From Epiperipatus broadwayi (Eukaryota > Onychophora > Udeonychophora > Euonychophora > Peripatidae), in assembly GCA_028023455.1 (NCBI GenBank), contig JAQFVV010013066.1, positions 126,001 through 190,000 of the forward strand: a stretch of 64,000 bases of DNA, written 5' to 3'. Every line of letters starts with the position of its first letter. Position 1 is the first letter of the stretch. Below, one piece after another: positions 1-12,770 of this stretch. The position numbers and the translations under genes are program-made. The notes beneath the pieces were generated by a model. That model was not told the origin of the DNA. It saw nothing but the letters and a program-made list of their open reading frames with translations, and ran no database searches.

Positions 1-300
1 ATATTTCCATCATCTAATATGAGTATTGAATGTCTTTAGAAAAATGTAACTTTATTTAAATATTCTAAATACATTCAACTGTTAGTAAGAACACAGTTTA
101 AAACAGGTTAGTAAATGCACAACATTTTGAAAGATATTATTCTCCCCTCTTCCTTAGGTGTTGCTGGTCTGACCAGTGATAGTAGTAGCATTGGGAATCA
201 AACCTGGACTCTTAGATTCATGAGTATTGAAATTTAGGATAACCCTTTAACCATCTGAGCCATCCTGATAAAGGCAACAGTCCGTAGAAATTTCATATAC
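1..300 (-). repeat. tRNA-like (SINE-like) module and AT-rich tail
   Basis: Read on the minus strand, this stretch has a pol III A box (TGGCTCAGATGG, 251-262) followed by a B box (GGTTTGATTCC, 194-204), at the order and spacing of a tRNA gene. An AT-rich tail with an AATAAA runs to the window edge. It lies directly downstream of the Penelope-like endonuclease relic at about 480-700, in the same orientation. The same combination recurs at 2480-3095. It is probably a tRNA-derived SINE or the tRNA-like 3' region of the PLE. It is not an intact tRNA gene, because I see no paired acceptor stem. Confidence 0.6.
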
Positions 301-479
301 TTATCTATGAAATTGTTCCTGATTTCTTCAATTGATCAAAAAACAGAGTTAATTAGTGATTTCCATACTTTGTTTATAGTCCCACTAGGTTGATTTATGA
401 GATGAGATTGTTTGCCATTGTCATGTGAGCAGCTTCTTTAAATTTTCTTTTTTTGTATCTTTATTTCTATATCCAATAT

Positions 480-1445
480 TTTTGTATTTTTCCAATTGAA
501 CATATATTCATTGGTACATATATAATCTGGTATTTTAGACAAATCTGTTTTGTTTTTTTAATCATTAGTTTATATTCTTGCAAGCACTTTTCAATGGAAT
601 GACTGGTCACATCAATATACATTCTTTCACATTCACATGGTATTCTATGGATGTAGTTTTTTTCAGCATTTAAAGTTTATGCTTTGTAGATATTAGAATT
701 ACTAATAGTGTGGTATGGTTCTGGAAAGCTGTACTGAGATTATAATAATTGCAGATTGTCTTTAATTTGTCTGCTATTTTTGGTATGTATGAATATACTA
801 CAATACCAATAATTGTTTTTTAATGGTTCATGTTATTGTCTATTTAACGTTTTCTTAATAACAGCAGATGGATAACCATTTTTCATAAGAGTTTCTTCTA
901 TATAGATATTTTCATTTTTCAAATCACTGGTTTCTGAACAAACTACTTCGATCTGCTCCATAGTGTTAGTATAACTCTTTTCTGTTTTAGGTGTGACTGC
1001 ATATATAGACTAAGTATTTTCCTGTATGTGTTGGATTTTGGTAAACTGTAGTTTTGATGTTGCCAAGAGGGAGTCTTATCACAAAAACATCTAAGATGTC
1101 AATTTTTATTCTTGTTCTGATTCTATAGTCAATTTAATTGAAGGGGATATGTATTTGATGTGTTTTCAGAATGTTTGTCTTACTGCTTCACTATGTGGCT
1201 ATATAATAATGTATCATCTGCATAGCAAAGGCAAGCTTTAGGTGGATATGGAGTAGTTTTTTATGGCTATAGTTTCAAGTTGTTCAATGTAAATATTGCT
1301 AATCAGGGATCATTGTGATGAGCCCATATGCATTCCTTGATTTTGTTGGAAGAATATTCTGTTATATTGAAAGTACGTTGTTTTTATGCAGAATGTTAAT
1401 AGTTTCCATTACAATATCAATAGGAAAGAGTTATTCTGGTTTGTA
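480..1445 (-). pseudogene. Penelope-like element relic (RT + GIY-YIG)
   Basis: In conceptual minus-strand reading with stops and frameshifts, the hallmarks of a Penelope-like reverse transcriptase appear in order. There is an ETINILHKNNVLS segment near 1400, a GMHMGSS motif (the MGSP-type box, about 1312-1345) and CYADDTL with the catalytic YADD at about 1213-1224. Downstream is a GIY-YIG-like block, IPCEC then YIDVTSHS at about 610-645, where family members normally have YIG. PLEs insert by target-primed reverse transcription using this endonuclease. The copy is dead: no open frame longer than a few dozen codons, and the glycine of YIG is replaced by aspartate. The N-terminal half of the RT is missing. 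Confidence 0.65.
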
Positions 1446-2479
1446 AGCTATTATCACTATTTAATATTTTCCTTAAGTGAAAAAACTGTAATCAATCCAA
1501 CAATCTGAAACTTAATAAGTTTTGTGTGTTCTCAAATTTTATTTAAAATAATACAATATCTTTCATTATTAAATTTTAATCAAATTTTTTTTTTCATTAA
1601 AAAATGAATTTAATATTGCAAATAAAAAAAATTACAGTCTAATGTTCAAAATTAAAACAGATAGCAGATATGTGCTAGCATAAGAAATGGTAATCTTGTG
1701 ATGTTTCATGTTCAAAAGAGATAAAATTATTACAGTAATATTTAGTGATGAAATGTTTTGAGAAATGAGGCCAATACTTTGAATTAGTTATAAATTAATT
1801 ATTAAGCAATATATGTAAATCTGATAAAGCATACAAATATGGGTATTGTCTCATTTACATAATAAAATTGAAAACAATATGATAATATCAATCTAGTAAA
1901 ATCATGAATTGGCATTATACTGCATTGAAAAAGTTAAATTAGCTTTACAACATATTGATAAATGAAGTTTATGGCATTTTACTATATATTGGTCTACATA
2001 TTTCAATTTAACATTATATATTTAACATCTCAGAAAATTTTAAATATTACTATTAACTAGTACTGGTGAGAATTTTTTAATTCCTATAAAAACTGGAAAA
2101 ATATTGAGAGTGTAAATAAAACTAATGTAAATCAATAATATAAAAAATGTGAATAGTTTATACAATCACTAACACAAATATTTTTTGTCCATTAATTATT
2201 TTGGAGAGATCACCTTATCAAATATAATGGAAATATAAAGAAAAATAGTTTAAAATATAATGGCATAGTATTAGCCTTAATAACAAATGTTAGAATAATT
2301 GGATAAAGGTGGTGGATAAAGGAGTATATGATAGTCAGCTAATGCAAGCATACACACATCAACATTTTTTTATAGGAATAACAAATACATTACTATAAAC
2401 AATGAAATTATTATGAAAAAAGAATAATAATAATAAGTTCATATGCCAAAAATACTGGTGCATAAAAGTGTATTTTATA
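1446..2479. other. AT-rich spacer, no gene seen
   Basis: I see no coding signature, RNA gene or clear repeat boundary here. The DNA is strongly AT-rich with short poly-A and poly-T runs. Confidence 0.5.
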
Positions 2480-3095
<616 letters not shown>

Positions 3096-3097
3096 CA

Positions 3098-5249
3098 TAC
3101 AACTTAAAGTAAAGCAATGATTTTGCAGTTAAAGAAGTCATATTTTATATTTTTATACTAACTCAAACTTCGAACAAATATTTGTTAATTTTAAACTCGG
3201 GCAAATAAACAACCAGTATTCTAATTCATCAGATAATATAGTTTAAAAAGAAATATATAAAATAACAATGAATAAAAGAATAATATTTATATAGTCTCTG
3301 ATCAGTACAGTTTTCTAATGTTGTTTTGCATCCCTGCAGTTGTAAAACATCCCTTATAGTTTTGTGTGCACACTTTATTTAAACACTTAATCCATGGAAT
3401 TTTTAATAAACTATTTCAAAAAAAAATCCATATGATTGAGCTATTAAATCTGAAGTTTATCAATACAGAACTCATTTTAAACATTAGAAATAATAATCCA
3501 GATAGTATTTACTTATTTTACAGATTCACATTATTTGACACAAACTGACTATATAATTCTATGAAGTAATAATTTTTAAATAGTATTTTAATTTTATTAT
3601 GCACTTTAAGTTTCCTTAACTGAGAGTTTATTCAATATTATAATGAAATACATAATCAACTTTCTTTTACTTTTGTCTTTCCAGACAAATAAGTTGTTTC
3701 ACTAAAGCTTAGGTGGGTGAAGTCCAACAAGTCCTGTATATTTTTACAAGAATTGTAGCACTATAATTCTTAAAATTTTTCATAAGTAGGTAGCATATCA
3801 ATTTGGTGAATAATATATTTACCTCTAGGTATTAATCACTTGTTTTTTATTAACAATGCATCATTTCAACTCATCCATGATCCACACAATATGTTGGCAA
3901 GATTTGACATATACCCCATTTGCATTATGATTCAGTTTCGCATTTTTTTTGATGGTCATTAATTTCTTTCTAAATTTTCTATAGCACAAATAGTTATATC
4001 TATTCATCTTTAAAAGTGAAAATTTGAAATAAAAATTTATAAAACCTATTGCTTCCTTAATTTTTTCATAGTATAATTTTAGTTGCAGTCAGTAATGCAT
4101 TACTCTCGTTATTGAAGGTGATGAAGATCATATAGGAAACCATGTTGATGATGAACTTCACAGAAAGCAACATACACTTGACAGAAAGTTTACTCATTAA
4201 TCATATTTTACAATAATATATAAATTTTAACTAAATTTTCCATTCAGAAATTGAGCCAGGATAACAATAAAAACTTAGCTTTTAAAATTTAAATGTAATA
4301 ATTTAAACCTGAAAAGATTTTTCTAGACACAAAAATGATGATCAAGCCCCTCCTTAAAAGGTTATTGAGTTTTCATATCCGGCTGTGCACCCCTTTTTAT
4401 CAACTAAATTTTATTGAATTTTTAATTGATAATTTGTTATTGTTTTATAAATTATCTATTCACACTTTTACAGACATCACATGGTTTTTTGAATTTTTCC
4501 TGCTCTTCAAAAACCCCTTGAGAGATTAATATGAAAGTTTTTAACAAAATAAAAATAATAATACATAGCAGACCAACTGCAAACTCTAGATTTTGAGTGT
4601 AAATAGGTTGCCATGAATATAAAAATTAAAACAAAGCAATATCCATCCCAACAAGCTTTCCATCAATACCATGTGTGACCCCTAATAATTACTGATTATT
4701 TTTATAATTAAAATTTTCTAATACCTTCTACACATTCATTTTCACACACATATGTTTGAACAGGTTTTTAATATTTTTTTTATTCCTGATCTCTTATACA
4801 ATTTTTCTCCAATAAATATTTTATAGTGAAATTATACTTCTCCCTGATATGATTTTCATCAGACACTTTCTTATTAAATAATTGAGATATTTATTTTATA
4901 CATGTCTACCCCTCCTTTAGATTCATTTACAATACTAATAACGACTTATAAGATAGTTTTAATCAATAAATAACATCAATTCAACTGTCTTACTGAATCA
5001 TTAAATAATTATTAAATTGACATTATAATTAAAACAATTTCTGTTTTAAGCATTTACAAATGAATTATGCTTGTGTATCAATTAATTTATGAAAATCAAT
5101 TTAAACTTTCATTCTGTTTTAAAATTAGCACTTTCTAAATAACTTTTATGACACAATTAATGCATTTTATAAGGGAGATTTTTATATGTACTGTTATTAA
5201 TAAAACCAACTTAAAACTAATGGAGCTTTGGTCAAAACCATAGGCTACA
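3098..5249 (-). mobile_element. 2.15-kb LTR-like block, 3' side of Gypsy relic
   Basis: This block is repeated at 23557-26343 with many point differences and small indels. On the minus strand it starts TGTAGCC immediately after a purine-rich tract (5250-5264) that follows the integrase relic, which is the expected position of a 3' LTR. Neither copy codes for a convincing protein. The other boundary (about 3098) was placed where similarity between the copies ends; I do not see a clear CA terminus there. The empty site of the nested solo LTR lies at about 4900. Confidence 0.6.
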
Positions 5250-5264
5250 AATTCCCCCTCTTTA
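5250..5264 (-). other. Polypurine tract
   Basis: On the minus strand this reads TAAAGAGGGGGAATT and abuts the TG start of the LTR-like block. In LTR retrotransposons this tract primes plus-strand DNA synthesis just upstream of the 3' LTR. Its position marks the 3' end of the interior. Confidence 0.6.
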
Positions 5265-5369
5265 GTTAAAAACTTTCTGAATCCGTTACTTTACTATTAT
5301 TTATAATGGATTTAAATAGACACTTTCATATTACACAAGGTGGACTGATCAATTACATTTGTTTTTATT

Positions 5370-6440
5370 TACTTTTTAGTTAAGATGGGCTTTAAACTTC
5401 ATGCAAGTTAAGTACCTCTCATTCTGTTCAGGGTTGAGAAGAGGAAGGCATTTGCTCCAATCTTTTTACTTATTTGGTAGGGGCTTTCATATAGGTTAAG
5501 AAACTTTTTAACAGGACGCTTTTGGTGATTGCTGACATTAGGAATTCTAAAAAGAACATAATCATGTACCTTGAAAGAATGTGGTCTATTTTTGAAAAAA
5601 ACTGATCTGCTTATCATCATTTTTCTTAAGTTAATTCTAGCTTTCTTTCATCTCCTGAGTTTATATCATCTCTGATAACCAGTTGGGAGTTTTTTAAGTA
5701 GTGGTTCTTGTTTTCCAAAGTGTAGCAGGATTGGGGTGAATTTACTAGATTCATTGATTGTAATATTGATGTACCCTATGATTAGGAGTAATTTGTTGAC
5801 CTCAGCCCATGGTTTTGATCTAAATAAACTCTGAACAACTTACCCAACCCCCTCATCATTTGCTTACATAAATTACATTGCAAATTTCTAATGGCATTCA
5901 TAGGGTGTTTTCACATTATTTTTCAAATCCAACTTTCCATGTGTCAGAAATGAAGGCAGTTGCATAGTCAGACAATATTGACCCCAGCTTACAACCAAGA
6001 ACATTTGAAAACTGTCCAGGCACCTAATTACATTTCTAGCATCAGCTTTAGGTACTGAGTATGAGACACATACTTAGTGAAAATGTCATACATAACTAGT
6101 ATACATTTTTGGAGTGAAAGATGGAAGTGGGCAATAGAAGTCCATAGCTAGAAGTTTATTTGGTTTGCTAAGCAATATTGCTGTAAAACCCCTGCAAATG
6201 ATTGATTACTGTAATTAGTTTTTAAAACATATTTCACATGATTTAATACTGTTATATATAGTATCAGTCATTTTGTCCCAAATAAAATACTGTTTTAAAA
6301 CATATTCAACTTTCTTTTCCTCATAGTGGCCATAGTGAATTAATTTGTCTACCTTACAAATAGAATGACCACTCTCTATGATTTGCCATCTTGCTTATTT
6401 TCTCTAATAAAATATAACTTTTTCTAACTCTAGCTGTAAA
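5370..6440 (-). pseudogene. Gypsy integrase relic
   Basis: Minus-strand reading shows an integrase in order. An HHCC zinc finger has HYGHYE at about 6325-6340 and CEIC at 6228-6239. Next comes the start of the catalytic core, with LLAMDFYCPLP around 6140-6165 (family members usually have GPLP after the first catalytic Asp). A C-terminal domain follows at 5408-5620, with VHDYVLFRIPN, KKFLNLYESPYQI and a NAF motif. Only the C-terminal piece is open (70 codons); the rest has stops and shifts. Integrase joins retrotransposon cDNA to host DNA. It follows RT and RNase H, as in Ty3/Gypsy elements. Confidence 0.75.
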
Positions 6441-6589
6441 TTGACTTTCTCTACCTAAATCACTTTAGCTAAATAAAACATCCCTGATTTTTTTAAAATG
6501 ATTTACTTATAATTGTAAATTAGCTACTTCTTGGTAATCTTTAAGAATTGACTCTTCTAAAACTAAATTTATATTACTGATAATTATAC

Positions 6590-6880
6590 TGACAGTCTGT
6601 GTTGGTTCATATAGCTTGCCTTTACTGGATGCCTAATTAGCATGTCTGCTACGATATTATTTTTCCCCTCACAATATACAAGGCTATAAACAAACTGCTG
6701 GAGATAGAGACTCCATCTCATCAAACTTTTATTGCTAAGGTAACTTTTATTTAAAAATTCTAGGCTGTGCTAATCAGATAAAATGACTATCTGATCCCAT
6801 CAATATTTGCTTCAAATTCTAAAACCCCACACTGCAGCTAGGGTCTCCTTCTTGGTCATCATGTAGTTGATTTCAGACCA
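6590..6880 (-). pseudogene. Gypsy RNase H relic
   Basis: On the minus strand the fragments IVILSD, LEFLNKSYLSNK, RWSLYLQQFVYSLVY and NNIVADMLIR appear in order. They match the end of a Gypsy RNase H domain, including the IxxxSD segment and the N-x-VADxLSR-like close. RNase H removes the RNA template during cDNA synthesis. The frame is broken, and the domain sits between RT and integrase as expected. Confidence 0.65.
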
Positions 6881-6989
6881 CTCAAATGTCAGCTAAGAAA
6901 ATATAAAACCTGTGATACTTTTTAAGTCATTCATTTGGTATAGTATTACTCCAATCCACAACTACTATTGTCAGTTTGTAGGTAAAATT

Positions 6990-7910
6990 TCTTTGTAAAG
7001 TCTGGATAAGCTAAGATAATATGTTTCAAAAGTCTTTTTCATTTTGTCAAACTCAGTGTTGTATTCTATGGTACACTCCATCTTTCATTCTTTTTAAGCA
7101 AGATAGAGAGATGTACAATATCAAATGCTAGGTTTTTATAAAATTTATGGTAGTAATTGACTAATCCTAAAAATGAACACAACTGTTTTGCATTCTTGGT
7201 AGGGAAAATTTTGAATAGATGCTACATTCTCAGGATGAGATTTGATCCTCTCACCACTAATGAGATGACCAAAAAATGTAATTTCTTTAGCAGCAAGCAT
7301 ACATTTTTTTAAATTAATTTTTTATGTTAATTGCAATAGATAAAAATAACTCAAGATGCTGCAGATGGTCAACCAAGTTTTTAGATGCTATAACTATATC
7401 ATCTACATACATAATTAGAAAGTCTTTCAGTGTTTAAGAGACCATTTACTAAACTGAAGGGCACCTTCTGGAAGATATAGGATTGACCCTGATAATGGAA
7501 TGCTGTATATTGTTGATCATTAACATTAAGTAGTATCTGCCAATAGCTGGATGTAAGATCAAAGGTTCAAAAGATGCTCATTTCTTGAAATCTAATAAAT
7601 ATTTTATGAGCAGAGATATAACATTCTGGAACAGTTTGGTTTAGCATGCATGCATCTAAACACACTCCAATAGTCCCATCTTTTTTTAACCACTATCAAA
7701 GGTTAATGAAATAAGATTGGGATTTTCTTAATTATTTGCCATTCCAACATTTCATTGATTTCATGCTGTACCTCTGTCTGATAATTCTGTGGTATGGGAT
7801 AAGTCCACTGCTGAAATGGTTCATGAGATTTTAACTGGATTTGATATACATACCTTCTTAATATGTCAGGTACTTTTGAAAAAATGCACTTATACAAGAT
7901 CAGCAATTGC
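6990..7910 (-). pseudogene. Gypsy reverse transcriptase relic
   Basis: The start of the domain lies in a 67-codon open piece (7703-7906) with YPIPQNYQTEVQHEINEML. Beyond a shift come FDLTSSYWQILLNV (about 7520-7563), GQSYIFQKVPFSLVN and a YVDDIVIASKN block with the catalytic YVDD at about 7395-7409. This order and these motifs are typical of Ty3/Gypsy RT. The catalytic box is intact, but stops and frameshifts leave no functional protein. It is continuous with the protease relic upstream and RNase H downstream. Confidence 0.8.
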
Positions 7911-8049
7911 TATAGTAGCTCATGATACTTTCTATCTATTGTACATGAACTTTCAAATTTAAGCTTAATGTTTACATCAATTGCCATCTCTTGCATGCAC
8001 ATCAATTGACCTGACTGATCAGTTATATTTGTTACAAATGAACATACGT

Positions 8050-8400
8050 CATTTTGGCATTGAAAATTTTTTTTATAGTCAATGAAACAATTGTTTAAAA
8101 TTCATAAAGTCAGAGCCAATTATCACTTCATGAATTAAATTGGGCATAACTAAAAAGACATGTTTGAATTTAGTTTCATTAATTTTTAAAAGTTAAATAA
8201 ACTTGCTTGCCATATAGCTTAGTTTTCTTTTTATTAGCAATTGTGACTTGTATTGCCTTGATAGGCAAAGTAAAAATGGTTTGATCTAAGCTATTAATTA
8301 TTAAATAAAATTCCAATAACATGGATGCTTGGCTTTCTGAGTCAATTAAAACATTAATAAGAATTCCTGCCACTGATACTATAAAACATGGGAGAATTAG
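8050..8400 (-). pseudogene. Gypsy aspartic protease relic
   Basis: A 64-codon open piece (8179-8373) carries GILINVLIDSESQASML. The active-site triad of the family (DSG) reads DSE here (8332-8343), so the essential glycine is lost. Downstream are LPIKAIQV and, past a stop, FLVMPNLIHEVIIGSDF, matching the C-terminal I-x-G-x-DF/L segment of retropepsins. The enzyme cleaves the Gag-Pol polyprotein. Its place between gag and RT supports a Gag-PR-RT-RH-IN order. Confidence 0.7.
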
Positions 8401-8449
8401 CTATTTGATTCTGTTCTAAAAAGTCTACATTGAGATCAATTGTCTCAAG

Positions 8450-10250
8450 CTGCCATATTACCTTGTCCCTTTTATATTGTGTAAAGGAACTCCTGAGTGA
8501 GTAACTGTCCAATGAGGTTCTCTCTAGTTTAATAAACTTGTTTTACTTGCACTACAATTGAGAGTGTTAGTACTGGTTTGTACACCACTCATACAGGGTT
8601 TATTGACCCCCACTATTTAACTCTACTAGGTAACCAATTTATATGAGACATTCAGAGTAAGGGCTAGTCCTGAGCCTTGCACAATGCCTGGAGTCTCTAC
8701 CGACTAAATCGATATTGTACAGCTGATACACCTACATGTTTCGTGGATGAATATACTTCTCTATTGACTCTTACCCTATTTTCAAGGTTTTTTTCATTCA
8801 TGTTTAATGATTCTAATATCTCAGCCACTTCTTCTATGGTGTGGTGATACTTGCTTTATATGGCCAAGGCAAATTGTCTAATTTTCTTAATTATCTGGGA
8901 CTCGGATAGCGACAATGCAGTTAATGTTTTTAAGTTTTACTGCTTGACTGTGAAAAAATTGACAGATGCATTTCTCTTGTGTGATTTTATATCTAACATT
9001 GTCCTGCCAATCCTCTTCCCAGAAAGTAGGTAATACACTTGGGTCATGTTTTATGCAGATTATTTTAATGTGATTTTAAAGTTATGCGATTCATGTTTCT
9101 TCTTAATATCTTTTATATTTCACTATATTTATTAGATATCAAGAAATTTAAATTATTAATAATTTATTTTGACTTGAAATACTTTTTTTTCTTCAAAAAT
9201 ATAACATTATATTAGCAGCTAACATGAATATGGCCTGAAGCTGTATTTAGAATCTTAGCTTCTATGTAAATAACCTATTTATACTAATGACTAAATATCA
9301 CAATAAATATTCAAAAATTTTAAACTTTTAAAATGTATTTTGTTAGATATAACAGAAATAAATATTTTTTTGGATTTTTAAAATAAATAATAATGAAGAT
9401 TTTATTGATTTTGTAAACTGAAAATAATCCTTCTAATGATAATAATGTATGATCTTTTTGTTTTGATTGCGATCTTATTTTTTAAATATAGAAACAGATA
9501 ACCATTACCACAGTGCAAGACTGAAAGCGATGCTAGTTTAACATCACTTCATGAAACTGATTTCTTACCAGTTCACATATGAACACATATTGTCAAATAA
9601 TGCTTATGATTAAAATATGTATGAAAAAATATAAAATTAAATACTGTAGTTAATAAAAAAAGTAAAAAAGTTTGTCTTCTATTAATTTTTTTCAAATATT
9701 TGAAATTTTTCATTAGTCATACTTTATTTCCTTATTTTTTTAATGCAAATTTTAAAGTAATTTTTCCATGTTGCTTTGCTTTTATGATGATTTCTGAAAA
9801 TTACAGAACCTATCCTCCATTTTTTAAGGTATGTTAAGTCTATTTTTGTGCAATTTCTTTTATGTGCATTTTTTGAGGAAACTATCTACCACACAAAATG
9901 AGACCCAGGTGTATAATATATCTGTAATCCCATATGTTTGTGGTTTTTTGAACAGTGACTGCCACCAGTCCCTTGCTATTCCATATAAGTTATTACTAGT
10001 AATGGCTAGTTTTTTCTGTCAACTGACAGAGTGCAAGCAACTCTTCTAAACTTTTTAAAATATTCTAAAGGAGTTTCTAGGTGTTCTTTCTTATAAGTTT
10101 TAATTTTTAAAAATTTTGTTGCCATTACACTATTGCTACCTTTTTCCAGCCTATATTTTTGATTTCTATCTTTATTATACTCACTCTCTGAAGTATTTGA
10201 TCTGTTTACATTAACTATAGGCTTACATGGACTACAATCGATCAGCATAG
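8450..10250 (-). pseudogene. Gypsy gag relic, capsid part
   Basis: Minus-strand fragments include an 80-codon open piece (10006-10248) ending in a helical EYFKKFRRVACTLS segment. Directly past a stop comes ARDWWQSLFKKP (about 9955-9985), the WW-containing capsid signature of retrotransposon gag. Further on, YHHTIEEVAEILESLN (about 8800-8840) looks like the tail of gag before the protease. An AT-rich stretch (about 9060-9780) in between has no recognisable coding and may be an insertion or decayed sequence. Confidence 0.55.
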
Positions 10251-11664
10251 TATGTTTTTGAGTTACTCTCTCAAATAGACCTATCTTTCTCCTCTTGGAT
10301 AAGCTTTATTAAAATTATATCATCGCATTTTATTAACATAGTGTCTGGATTTATTGATTCAACAGGCTACGTCTACTGTCTGCTCAGAGCTCGTTAATAA
10401 CTTCATGAATAAATTTTCTTTGCTCATTTTTAGTTTTTTTTAACTGACTGATAAGCATAGGATTCAGTAAATTTCTGATCCACTGTCACTAATTCTTCCT
10501 GCATTTTCTTCACATCTCTTTCCAAGAACCAAGTAAAATTTTTCACTTTCCCTACTTCTATCTCCAATTTTTTAATAGCTTCGAAACATTTTCTTTTGTC
10601 TGCTTTTAAACCAAGATTTAGCCAAGACTGAATATTAATATCTCTTTGATTAGCTTGCTCTTGTGCACACTTCCTATAACTCTCAATTTCTATCTTCAAG
10701 GTGATCAGAGTTTTCTGTTTCCTTAAATTGCACAACTAAATCTGCCTTAAAATGATCTTTAATACTATTTCATTGACATTCAATGTTCTTTAGCTGGCAA
10801 TCCATGCCTATCATATGTTCACTAACTTTTCATTAGTTTCTGCTACCCTCATTTCTAGACTATCCAGCTTGCATTCTGCATTTGTCTGACTATGTTGGCA
10901 GTCAAGTAAATCATAACTCTAAATCAACTATAATCTTATTTATTTTGCAATAATTTCCAACTCAATCTCTTCTGCAAGCTCTATTTTAAGCTGATCTTTG
11001 AAAAGATCGATTTTGGCCCCCAGTGATTTTCTCATTGCCACCATATGATTTTTTATTTTTTCAATTGAGTCTCAATTTTCTTGGATACTTTCTATAGTGT
11101 TATCTACTGTATTTTTTACACGAAGGCTTTGGTCCTACATTTGTTCTTTAGTTTTTCCATCCTACTTTTAAGCTTCTCATTTTGGACTTTGATTTAGTTT
11201 TCTAGCTTACTAAATTGAATATTTATGCTATCTTTCAATTCTTTGTTTTCTACTGCACATCGAATAGCTTGACTATCTATTTTACTTTTTAGGCTATTTT
11301 TTAATTCTGCACTTCAAATAGCTTGATTTTCTAGACTATCTTTTAATTCTTTATTTTGTTCTGCACTTTGAATAACTTGATTTTCTAGACTATCTTTTAA
11401 TTCTTTATTTTATTCTGCACTTCCAATACCTTTAGTTTCTAGGCTATTTTTTAATTCTCCACTTTGAATAGTTTGATTTTCTAGGCTATTTATTCATTCT
11501 TTCATCATACCCTGCATCATTAGCCTGATTTGCTGATCTACTTCTTTTTGGCCAGCTTCCAGGGTCAACATACAGGTCTCTGTAATTATGCTTACCTCAT
11601 TCTGAAATTCTGATAACACTTCTTCTAGGGTCCCTCCCTTATCGCTTTGCCTACTTGACCCCAT
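10250..11664 (-). pseudogene. Gypsy gag N-terminal coiled-coil relic
   Basis: The likely gag start is the ATG at 11662-11664 (minus). It opens with MGSSRQSDKGG and runs about 57 codons to a stop. The same frame then continues through charged, heptad-like sequence with scattered stops. A further 101-codon open stretch (10430-10735) is also coiled-coil-like (KIEIESYRKCAQEQANQ). The Met-Gly-x-x-Ser start resembles an N-myristoylation signal, which some Gag proteins use for membrane targeting; that is inference. I recognise it by position upstream of capsid, not by a named domain. Confidence 0.5.
11215..11500 (-). repeat. 54-bp tandem repeat coding an 18-residue heptad unit
   Basis: About five copies of a 54-bp unit, with one copy about 12 bp shorter, lie inside the gag relic. 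Copy starts on the plus strand are near 11269, 11323, 11377, 11431 and 11473. On the minus strand each unit reads like SAEQNKELKDSLENQVIQ, a leucine-containing coiled-coil repeat. The unit length is a multiple of three, so copy-number change keeps frame. Confidence 0.75.
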
Positions 11665-11690
11665 TTTACTAATAATATTTAGTTTTATAT

Positions 11691-12115
11691 TGTTACCTAA
11701 ATAAAGAGAAGAGAATGAGAGAGGGGGGCTGAAGATGAAAAAAATAAGAAGAAAGAAAAGAAAAAGAGAATTAAAAGAGATGAGGAATGAAAAGAGAATA
11801 AATAATTAGACTGAGGAAAAGAGAGAGAAAGGAGAATGATAATGAAATGGAAGAGAAGGAAAGATGATGAAAAGAGAGATAATTGAGATGATGATGATAA
11901 AATGGAAGATGATATTATGAAATGGAGAAATGGTGATGAAAGATGAAAAATAAGACTGAATGAAGAAAGAGAGAGATGAGATGATGAGAGAGAAGGGGAT
12001 GATGAAGATGAATGATGAAGAGAGTAAACTAAGGTAGAGATGGAAGAGATTAAGAGTGTTAGAGACTACTATCATTATATGTTTTGGTTCACTCTTATAT
12101 GAGTCTTGGTTCACA
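11691..12115 (-). mobile_element. GA-rich LTR-like block B
   Basis: A 0.42-kb purine-rich stretch begins TGTTACCTAAATAA and ends GGTTCACA (plus strand). It is a diverged relative of the block at 12771-13225, sharing the start, an AATAATTAGACTGA segment and the GATGGAAGAGATT region. It lies directly upstream of the gag ATG with no obvious primer-binding site after it. It may be a second LTR from a nested or recombined element. The long open frame on the minus strand is a low-complexity artefact. Confidence 0.5.
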
Positions 12116-12436
12116 AATGTTCAATTAAATATTAATAAATAAAAATAATAATTTGTTAATACACTAAATTAACAAAACAATAAGCATCAAGTGACAGAAA
12201 ATTCAGATATTTTAGTCACATAATATCAGTAAATGCAATATACAATCAATTATTCATTTGTATGATGACAATTCATAAACTGCACTTATCAATCATAATA
12301 CATTGACATTTTCAAAAACTTTTGCTTTAAACTATACATGTTGACTCTAATTAGCTTTAATTAGATTAGTGGACTACCTTGACTAATTCTATTTTATTTA
12401 GTAAATTTGTAAAATCTGCTTTAAATCATAATTTAT

Positions 12437-12770
12437 AGTAAAAATGACTCCAAATGAAGTCAGCAAAATCGAATAAATATCCATCACCATCTAATGCAAG
12501 CCTACACCATATAAATCATGGCCTACACATTTGGGCTTATAGCAAAAATGACTCAAATAAAGTCAACAAAACCTAATAAATATCCATCAACATCTAACAT
12601 GGATTTAAATGACATAAATTGAGGCCTAAATGCTTTAATCAAGGCCTACACACTTGGGCTACTAACAAAAATAATGACTCCAATCAAAGTCAATAAACCT
12701 TAACAAAGATCCATCAACATCCAACATAGGCCTACATGCATAATCGAGGCCAACACATTTGGACACCAAT
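12437..12770. repeat. Three tandem leader repeats of about 100-125 bp
   Basis: Units start near 12437, 12539 and 12663. Each begins with an AAAAATGACTC-like segment, includes AATAAATATCCATCA-type sequence and ends with a conserved CCTACACA..TTTGGGC-like block. The last unit abuts LTR-like block A. On the minus strand that boundary block is TTGGTGTCCAAATGTG, at the position of a tRNA primer-binding site, so each repeat carries a PBS-like copy. Confidence 0.65.
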
